Positions 59,298 to 64,000 of a stretch of 64,000 nucleotides of DNA are shown piece after piece. A program made the position numbers and the translations under genes. Positions within the stretch are counted from its first letter, which is position 1, and the number at the start of each line of letters is the position of its first letter. Source of the stretch: Eubacteriales bacterium mix99 (GTDB taxonomy: Bacteria; Bacillota; Clostridia; Caldicoprobacterales; DTU083). The stretch spans positions 2,508,356-2,572,355 of the forward strand of contig CP121690.1 of NCBI GenBank assembly GCA_038396605.1, read 5' to 3'. The notes below the pieces were generated by a model. That model saw nothing but the letters and a program-made list of their open reading frames with translations, had not been told where the DNA came from and ran no database searches.

Positions 59298-60536
59298 TCA
59301 CTCCCGCCCTCTGCCCGTCATCACCTGGTCATGAAGCTTCAGTACCAGATTATCTGAAACGGACTCCACAACAGCTTGTCCATTGGACAAAGCCCGAACT
59401 GTTACCTCAATAAAAAGGTTCTCACTTCCATTCTTTAAAAAGACACCTCGTTTCCCGTCATGAACCATCAGGGCCTTTTCCGGTACGCAAAGACCTTCGG
59501 CTGATTTCTGGATATGAATGGGTAGAATTCGCTTGCTCATGACTTTTTCCACCCCGCCCGAAAACTCCATTATAAAAAAGGAGTTTCCATTTTCCCTGTG
59601 GACCTGACAGATCCTTGCAGGCAGAGGATCTTTCCCTTCCAGGGATACCTGTATTTCCTCCCCCGTGTTGAAGTAAATATCCTTATCCTCGGATGGAACA
59701 ACGGCATACCATTTACTGTGAGGGTCCACCATTCTGAAAAAAGGCTGCTCTGCCTTTGCTTCTTTCCCCTTCTTATTTTTTTCTTCCGGAGAAGGCTGTT
59801 CCAGTATTTGCTTGAAGTCCCCCTTCGTTAGCTGATCCGCTGTATCGATACCCAGGATGTTTTCGTATCCATCCAGCTGAAAGCTGATCAATCCGGTCTC
59901 CGGCGCTTTGACGGAAACCGTCCAGGCTTTCATTTGCTTCCGGATATCTGCTTCCTCATTGTAGAGCCCTTTCAGGTAAGAATCCGGCTTCGTTTGCAGA
60001 TCCAACAGCTTTTGCTTCTGCGCCAGCAGGGTACGAAGCTGATTTTCTTTCTGCGCAATGGAATCCCAATCGTTCTTCCGGATCATTTCCTGAACACTCA
60101 GAACCAATGTATTGCTATCCGTCTTCAGCTTTTCCATATCGCCATCCAGAACCTGGCCGGGCAATTGGTTCTGCTGATACTGGGTGATTTTCTCCTGAAC
60201 GGTATAAAGCTGTCCCGCCTTATCTGGATCGTAACTTTCTTTATACAATACAGCCACTGGCTGGTCCTTTTGAACGGCAGCACCATTTGCTGCAAGAGGT
60301 ACCGCTTTTCCATAGGAGGGAGCCGTGTACATGGATTCTTTCCGTATAATAACGGCGGGGCTGCGGACTGTCATACGGACTTCACCATAGTCCACGGATG
60401 TATAGGCGGAAGCAATTGGAGAACCCTTCTCTGCCAAATAAGTATAAATACAGAAGACTGCTGAAAGCAGCAATGCCAGGAAGACAAAAAATCGGAACTT
60501 TACCTTGCGCCGGCCAATCACCAAGAATGCTGCCAT
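59298..60536 (-). CDS. HlyD-like membrane-anchored adaptor protein
   Basis: A 412-residue protein with one N-terminal transmembrane helix (FFVFLALLLSAVFCIYTYL), then a lipoyl/barrel-type domain (YTAPSYGKAVPLAANGAAVQKDQPVAVLY near 70-100), a helical hairpin of about 120-215 with many Gln/Lys residues, and a beta-rich C-terminal part. This resembles HlyD/periplasmic-adaptor folds found in Gram-positives, often lying just before yggS and sepF in clostridia. No exporter gene is nearby, so the role is unknown, possibly in envelope growth. ATG at 60536 with GGAAGG upstream; GTG at 60542 is less likely. Confidence 0.75.
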   Translation of the reverse strand: MAAFLVIGRRKVKFRFFVFLALLLSAVFCIYTYLAEKGSPIASAYTSVDYGEVRMTVRSPAVIIRKESMYTAPSYGKAVPLAANGAAVQKDQPVAVLYKESYDPDKAGQLYTVQEKITQYQQNQLPGQVLDGDMEKLKTDSNTLVLSVQEMIRKNDWDSIAQKENQLRTLLAQKQKLLDLQTKPDSYLKGLYNEEADIRKQMKAWTVSVKAPETGLISFQLDGYENILGIDTADQLTKGDFKQILEQPSPEEKNKKGKEAKAEQPFFRMVDPHSKWYAVVPSEDKDIYFNTGEEIQVSLEGKDPLPARICQVHRENGNSFFIMEFSGGVEKVMSKRILPIHIQKSAEGLCVPEKALMVHDGKRGVFLKNGSENLFIEVTVRALSNGQAVVESVSDNLVLKLHDQVMTGRGRE

Positions 60537-60642
60537 AAACACAATCCTTCCAAATTTTTTACTTTACTATGGTATATAGTTCTCTGTAAAACAAGAAAAT
60601 CCTTCCGTAATATAAAAAAAGCTTTACTTTTATAAAATCCAT

Positions 60643-61077
60643 TTACTTTTCAGCATTCTTTTTTATGGTTTTATAAATTCGGATTTGATTTCCTGTCTGA
60701 TTGAACATGATATCATCACAAATTGCCCGGATCAGCTTCAATCCACGTCCCCGCTCCGAATAGGGATCCATATCACAGGGATACCCTTCCCTGAAAAAAC
60801 GTCGATAATCAAATCCCGCCCCTTCGTCCTGGATTGTGATTTCAATTGTGCCGGAATCAACGGCTTCGATCCGAACAGTAATTGTCTTGTCACAAAGCCT
60901 TTTATTGCCGTGTACCGTCCCGTTGGCAATCAACTCGTTCAATATAAGACGAAATTCGTATTCCTCTTCATCTGACAAGCTTCTCCAGGTTTTGATGCAA
61001 TTCACCATTTTGTGAATCATGGCCCTGATACAATTTGAATCACACCCAGTAATTCTTTTACAGAACAAAATGCTCAC
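60643..61077 (-). CDS. RsbW-like anti-sigma kinase with intact ATPase motifs
   Basis: A 144-residue GHKL-type ATPase. All ATP motifs are present: N-box Glu48/Asn52 (ILNELIANGTVHGN), G1 DEGAGFD near 84 and G2 SERGRGLKLI near 108. It is shaped like Ser/Thr anti-sigma kinases such as RsbW/SpoIIAB. The start GTG at 61077 has GGGAGG six bases upstream. It follows the sigma gene by 90 bases on the same strand, forming the last gene of the cluster, unlike the usual RsbV-RsbW-sigma order. It may supply the phosphorylation lacking in the eroded RsbW at 61925. Confidence 0.8.
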   Translation of the reverse strand: MSILFCKRITGCDSNCIRAMIHKMVNCIKTWRSLSDEEEYEFRLILNELIANGTVHGNKRLCDKTITVRIEAVDSGTIEITIQDEGAGFDYRRFFREGYPCDMDPYSERGRGLKLIRAICDDIMFNQTGNQIRIYKTIKKNAEK

Positions 61078-61166
61078 AGGATTGCCTCCCAATTTTCAAA
61101 GCTGCCTTTATTATTCTACCCTCTTTCCCTTGCTGTGAAACAGGCGGGTACGTGCGGGCGTTTGTT

Positions 61167-61928
61167 CTAACTGTCTTTTTTCAGATATCTGCGGAAACGT
61201 TCCAGTATTCTGCGCTCCATCCTGGAAATATACATTTGGGAAACTCCCATCTCCTCTGCTATTTCCCTCTGGCTTTTTCCGTCGTAAAAGCGCTCGGTAA
61301 TGACTTTCCTTTCCGTATCGTTCAGCGTCTCCATCACCCGGTCAACAAAATCCTTGTCCTCTATCCGGCGATAGTCTTTTTCTTCCCGCCCAATGATCGA
61401 CATGAGGTCGGTTTCCCCCTCCGTGTCAATATAATAATCCAGGGAAGCTGCTTTTGTCTCATAATTGGATTCCATGAGCTCCAGAACCCTTTCAGAAGTA
61501 ATGCCCAGATATTCGCCGATTTCCGTTGGAGTCGGGGAATGACCCAATTGGTTGGAAAGGTATGTCCTGGCGCTTTCTGTTTTTTTGACAAGTTCGCTTT
61601 CCTTTCGTGGCAGTCGTATGATCCGGCTCCTGTCCCGAAAGTAATTCTTGATTTCCCCTACGATGGTCGGGGTGGCAAAGCTGGAAAATTTGTACCCCTT
61701 TGTAATGTCATATCGTTCCAGGGCCTTTAGCAAGGCAAGGGACGCGACTTGATACAAATCATCATATTCGATGCCTCTGTTGGAGAATTTCTTTGAGAGA
61801 ATCTCAGCGATATACAAGTATCTGCCGGCAAGTTCATTCCGCAGGTCGATGTCCCGGGTTTTACAGTACTCAGCCAGCAAGAGGCCATCCTGTTCCTCCT
61901 TCTTCCGGGCTTCGGCATTTTCTTTCAT
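61167..61928 (-). CDS. SigB/SigF/SigG-family RNA polymerase sigma factor
   Basis: A 253-residue sigma-70 factor. Region 2 (LNELAGRYLYIAEILSKKF ... DDLYQVASLALLKALERYD ... FATPTIVGEIKNYFRD) and region 4 (TLNDTERKVITERFYDGKSQREIAEEMGVSQMYISRMERRI in parts) are complete, and region 3 has LGHSPTPTEIGEYLGI. It is closer by eye to SigB (SKKF.NRG, LPRKESELVKK) than to SigF. ATG overlaps the RsbW-like stop by four bases. The target regulon, stress or sporulation, is not known. Confidence 0.82.
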   Translation of the reverse strand: MKENAEARKKEEQDGLLLAEYCKTRDIDLRNELAGRYLYIAEILSKKFSNRGIEYDDLYQVASLALLKALERYDITKGYKFSSFATPTIVGEIKNYFRDRSRIIRLPRKESELVKKTESARTYLSNQLGHSPTPTEIGEYLGITSERVLELMESNYETKAASLDYYIDTEGETDLMSIIGREEKDYRRIEDKDFVDRVMETLNDTERKVITERFYDGKSQREIAEEMGVSQMYISRMERRILERFRRYLKKDS

Positions 61929-62317
61929 TCAAGATTTCCCCCACCTGTTTTATAAATTGAAAAGCCCCGTATGACTCCCTGATCCATATCTTTGCTTACA
62001 TGGTCTGTAACGGATTCAATAATGAACAGACTGAGTTCGGTTTCCTTTTTCACGGAATCCTTGTTGCCGATTCCATCGATGGCCTTTACATGTACTGTCA
62101 TACTGTGACGGTCCTCATGGATCAGGAAATCGAACGTCAGGAAAGAAATCCCGGAAATTTGGTTAATCAGATAGATACCCGCTTCCGAGACAGACACTTT
62201 CAGGTCTTCGATCTCATCCAAGCGAAAATCCAGCCGATTGGCAATGGCGGAGGTGGTTAATCTGGCAACGGATATATAATCCGGCTTTGCCGGCAGTTTT
62301 AAATTTATCTCATCCAT
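61925..62317 (-). CDS. rsbW: RsbW-like anti-sigma factor with eroded ATP-binding site
   Basis: A 130-residue protein with good N-terminal similarity to RsbW (LPAKPDYISVARLTTSAIANRL, then RLDEIEDLKVSVSEA). After Glu45 the N-box reads SEAGIYLINQ, so the ATP-coordinating Asn is Tyr49. The G1 motif (DxGxGFD in active kinases) reads IDGIGNKD, and the G2 Gly-rich loop is replaced by KETELSLFII. The kinase site therefore looks lost, while the sigma-binding surface may remain. ATG at 62317 behind GGGGTGAG. It is translationally coupled to the sigma gene by ATGA. Confidence 0.75.
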   Translation of the reverse strand: MDEINLKLPAKPDYISVARLTTSAIANRLDFRLDEIEDLKVSVSEAGIYLINQISGISFLTFDFLIHEDRHSMTVHVKAIDGIGNKDSVKKETELSLFIIESVTDHVSKDMDQGVIRGFSIYKTGGGNLE

Positions 62318-62321
62318 CTTC

Positions 62322-62639
62322 TCACCCCTGTGCCTCAATGATAAATACCTTGTCCAGCCCGGTGATCCGGAATATCTTCTGAATATACGGCTTCAGATTC
62401 CGGATGGTAATGCTTCCGCCGTAATCCTTTACGTGGCGGAGCGCACTGATCAGTACTCCCAGCCCGGTACTGTCAATATACTTCAGATCTTTACAGTCAA
62501 CCTGTATATCTCCCTTTCTTTGTTTCAGCAAGTCCAGCAGCTTTGACTTCAGCTCGGGTGCATTATAAATATCGATCTCTCCGGAAAGAGAGATGTTCCA
62601 GGATTTGTCCTGTTCCTTCCATTCTTGCAGGATATCCAT
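62322..62639 (-). CDS. rsbV: RsbV-like STAS anti-anti-sigma factor
   Basis: A 105-residue STAS-domain protein. The phosphorylatable Ser57 sits in YIDSTGLGVLI, followed by KDYGGSITIRNLKPYIQKIF and ITGLDKVFIIEA, matching RsbV. In partner switching, unphosphorylated RsbV binds RsbW and frees the sigma factor. ATG at 62639 with AAGGAG eight bases upstream; an in-frame GTG inside the ribosome site is unusable. First gene of the operon. Confidence 0.85.
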   Translation of the reverse strand: MDILQEWKEQDKSWNISLSGEIDIYNAPELKSKLLDLLKQRKGDIQVDCKDLKYIDSTGLGVLISALRHVKDYGGSITIRNLKPYIQKIFRITGLDKVFIIEAQG

Positions 62640-62704
62640 AGGATTCACTCCTTATCTTGTCAATTAACCCTTTTTACAACACGATTCATCATGTTACACT
62701 GTGT

Positions 62705-62713
62705 ATTATAACA
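62705..62713 (-). promoter_or_regulatory. Extended -10 promoter of the sigma operon
   Basis: On the - strand TGTTATAAT (62705-62713), about 65 bases before the rsbV ATG. There is no clear -35 box, and I see no SigB-type GTTTAA/GGGTAT pair at proper spacing. Confidence 0.45.
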
Positions 62714-62742
62714 CAATAAATGAAAATGGGAAGAAGAAATGG

Positions 62743-62771
62743 TTGACAGTATGAATGAAATGCTGTATATT
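62743..62771 (+). promoter_or_regulatory. Promoter of the four-tRNA cluster
   Basis: Consensus TTGACA (62743-62748), 17-base spacer, TATATT (62766-62771), 25 bases before tRNA-Pro. Confidence 0.85.
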
Positions 62772-62796
62772 ATTGTAGGTCGTCTGAAAAGTCCTG

Positions 62797-62873
62797 CGGG
62801 GCGTAGCGCAGTTTGGTAGCGCACCTGGTTTGGGACCAGGGGGTCGCAGGTTCGAATCCTGTCGCCCCGACCA
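62797..62873 (+). tRNA. tRNA-Pro (anticodon UGG)
   Basis: Acceptor CGGGGCG/CGCCCCG, anticodon stem-loop CTGG-TTTGGGA-CCAG, T-loop TTCGAAT, discriminator A, encoded CCA. 77 nt. Confidence 0.97.
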
Positions 62874-62876
62874 TAA

Positions 62877-62951
62877 GACCCCTTGGTCAAGCGGTTAAGA
62901 CATCGCCCTTTCACGGCGGTAACAGGAGTTCAAATCTCCTAGGGGTCACCA
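62877..62951 (+). tRNA. tRNA-Glu (anticodon UUC)
   Basis: Acceptor GACCCCT/AGGGGTC, anticodon loop CTTTCAC, T-loop TTCAAAT, encoded CCA. 75 nt. Confidence 0.97.
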
Positions 62952-62961
62952 TTTTTACCAT

Positions 62962-63038
62962 GGGCCTTTAGCTCAGTTGGTCAGAGCAACCGGCTCATAA
63001 CCGGTCGGTCCGGGGTTCAAGTCCCTGAAGGCCCACCA
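62962..63038 (+). tRNA. tRNA-Met (anticodon CAU), elongator type
   Basis: Acceptor GGGCCTT/AAGGCCC, fully paired first position, anticodon stem-loop ACCGG-CTCATAA-CCGGT, T-loop TTCAAGT, encoded CCA. A paired 1-72 and lack of the GGG/CCC stem argue against an initiator. A tRNA-Ile with lysidine cannot be excluded by sequence alone. 77 nt. Confidence 0.9.
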
Positions 63039-63040
63039 TT

Positions 63041-63116
63041 GCCTCGGTAGCTCAGTCGGTAGAGCAGTAGACTGAAAATCTATGTGTCGGTGGTTCAATT
63101 CCGCCCCGAGGCACCA
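63041..63116 (+). tRNA. tRNA-Phe (anticodon GAA)
   Basis: Acceptor GCCTCGG/CCGAGGC, anticodon stem-loop TAGA-CTGAAAA-TCTA, T-loop TTCAATT, discriminator A, encoded CCA. 76 nt. Confidence 0.97.
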
Positions 63117-63133
63117 TCCATTTTAGAAGCGTT

Positions 63134-63162
63134 AAAAAAAGGCTGTAGTACAGCCTTTTTTA
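63134..63162. terminator. Bidirectional terminator between the tRNA cluster and spoVAE
   Basis: GGCTGTA (63141-63147) and TACAGCC (63149-63155) with A and T tracts on the two sides. It can serve the + strand tRNAs and the - strand spoVA transcript. Confidence 0.85.
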
Positions 63163-63180
63163 TTTATTTTCCAATTGTTT

Positions 63181-63534
63181 TTATCCCTTCGGATGAAAGA
63201 TCAGTGATGCAATAAAGCCAAAAATAATCGCGGCAGAGATGCCAGCACTTGTTACTTCAAATATCCCGGTCAGAACGCCGATGATGCCATCTCTCTCCGC
63301 TTCGGCCATGGCTCCCTTAAGCAGGGAATTTCCAAAGCTGCAGATAGGAGTGGTGGCTCCTGCACCGGCAAATTCCACCAGGGGATCATACAGGCCCAGT
63401 CCTCCAAGGACAGCACCCGCAACCACCAATGCCGTCATGGTATGCGCCGGAGTCATATGAAATACATCCATCATAATCTGGCCTATTGCACAAATTCCTC
63501 CGCCTACCAGGAAAGCCCATAAATATTCTGTCAT
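63181..63534 (-). CDS. spoVAE: Stage V sporulation protein AE
   Basis: A 117-residue membrane protein of the SpoVA channel that moves dipicolinic acid into and out of the spore. [20 protein letters not shown] at the start, [20 protein letters not shown] and [21 protein letters not shown] in the middle are SpoVAE hallmarks. About four hydrophobic segments. ATG at 63534 with AAAGGAGG. It follows spoVAD by 12 bases, in the normal spoVA C-D-E order. Confidence 0.96.
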   Translation of the reverse strand: MTEYLWAFLVGGGICAIGQIMMDVFHMTPAHTMTALVVAGAVLGGLGLYDPLVEFAGAGATTPICSFGNSLLKGAMAEAERDGIIGVLTGIFEVTSAGISAAIIFGFIASLIFHPKG

Positions 63535-63546
63535 TTTCAGCCTCCT

Positions 63547-64000
63547 TTACTGTATAGACTCAATCGATACCGCATGAGCAATACATGGTATGCTCTCCTT
63601 TTGCTGATAGGACAAAGGCGACATCAGGGCGCCTGTCGCGGTAATCAGGATTTTTTTCAGTTCCCCCCGCCTCATCCGGTTCAATAAATGTCCGTAAGTA
63701 ACGGTTGCACTGCAGGCACAGCCGCTGCCGCCGGAAAATACTTTGGCATTTTTCCCGTAAATCAGCATCCCGCAGTCCGTATACAAACCTTCCCGCAACT
63801 GGATTCCATGTTTCTGAAAGAGTTCGTTGGCTAAGGCATAGCCGGTAAATCCAAGATCGCCTGTTGCGATCAGATCGTAATAGTCCGGTCCGACATTCAT
63901 CTCCTTCAAATGGGTTTCTATGGTATCCACTGCAGCAGGAGCCATTGCCTCTCCCATATTGAATGGATCCTTGACGCCCATATCCACAACATGGCCGATG
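63547..64000 (-). CDS. spoVAD: Stage V sporulation protein AD, C-terminal part (runs off the window)
   Basis: The last 150 codons of SpoVAD, a thiolase-fold protein that binds dipicolinic acid in the spore inner membrane. Seen: DPFNMGEAMAPAAVDTI, LIATGDLGFTGYALANELF, CGMLIYG, FSGGSGCACSATVTYGHLL, then ILITATGALMSPLSYQQKESIPCIAHAVSIE in parts. The frame is open to the window end with residues GHVVDMGVKD, so the start is outside. Usual length is about 335 residues. Confidence 0.96.
   Translation of the reverse strand, partial: IGHVVDMGVKDPFNMGEAMAPAAVDTIETHLKEMNVGPDYYDLIATGDLGFTGYALANELFQKHGIQLREGLYTDCGMLIYGKNAKVFSGGSGCACSATVTYGHLLNRMRRGELKKILITATGALMSPLSYQQKESIPCIAHAVSIESIQ

Noticed and set aside
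60643-62639. spoIIAA-spoIIAB-sigF operon
   Set aside because: The gene order suggests it, but the STAS and anti-sigma proteins resemble RsbV and RsbW more, the sigma factor is more SigB-like, and dacF, often linked to spoIIA, is 57 kb away. Sigma-F cannot be fully excluded.
62660-62914. 84-codon open frame on the - strand
   Set aside because: It covers tRNA-Pro and part of tRNA-Glu in antisense and the sigma-operon promoter; not a protein gene.

Overview
The window looks like chromosomal DNA of an anaerobic, spore-forming member of the Clostridia (Bacillota) that I cannot place to genus. Reasons: spoIIM, dacF, gerW/ytfJ, gerM, a gerA-type operon and spoVA genes; B. subtilis-like gene order in several blocks; strong AGGAGG ribosome sites; frequent TTG and GTG starts; Gram-positive LexA boxes and PyrR attenuators; and a 2-oxoacid:ferredoxin oxidoreductase. 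No rRNA, CRISPR array, insertion sequence or prophage was seen.

Layout. 0-18.6 kb (+ strand) holds the spoIIM end, xerD, deoB-punA (nucleoside salvage), dacF, a site-2-protease-like membrane protein, scpA-scpB-DUF2953-ytfJ-dacB-rluB with a coupled 58-codon ORF, a soluble biotin-dependent transcarboxylase operon (12S, small OadG-like subunit, biotin carrier, 5S), an M19 dipeptidase, a PHP phosphoesterase, an aminotransferase and purB. 18.6-23.9 kb holds tRNA-Trp, rnhA, a 600-base gene-poor stretch, a tyrosine recombinase, the divergent SOS pair yneA-like/lexA with three LexA boxes, a YnbB-type PLP protein and hfq. 24-29.5 kb (- strand) is mutS-mutL-miaA. 29.7-33.5 kb (+) is a three-gene germinant-receptor operon, then miaB-ricA. 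35.7-46.3 kb (-) holds two acyltransferase-like proteins, cyanophycin synthetase and cyanophycinase, a membrane protein, and iorA-iorB-alr-5-formyl-THF cyclo-ligase. 46.8-47.7 kb is a nine-member tRNA array, one member being a diverged tRNA-Lys. 47.9-50.3 kb is gerM-rph-rdgB; rqcH follows on the + strand.

52.4-60.5 kb (-) is the conserved segment HlyD-like-yggS-sepF-yggT-divIVA-yteA-lspA-rluD-pyrR-uraA. PyrR attenuators precede pyrR and uraA, and a third follows uraA with no pyrimidine gene behind it. 60.6-62.6 kb is a SigB-type partner-switching operon: RsbV-like, an RsbW-like protein whose ATP-binding motifs are eroded, the sigma factor, then a second ATPase with intact motifs. The window ends with four tRNAs (+) and spoVAE-spoVAD (-).

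Observations most worth following: the orphan third PyrR attenuator, the sigma operon with a pseudokinase-like RsbW plus an intact ATPase, the transcarboxylase with an anchorless OadG-like subunit, the diverged tRNA-Lys, the coupled 58-codon ORF, and 21-bp-period tandem duplications at three separate places. I found no wholly new multi-gene system that I can defend from sequence alone.
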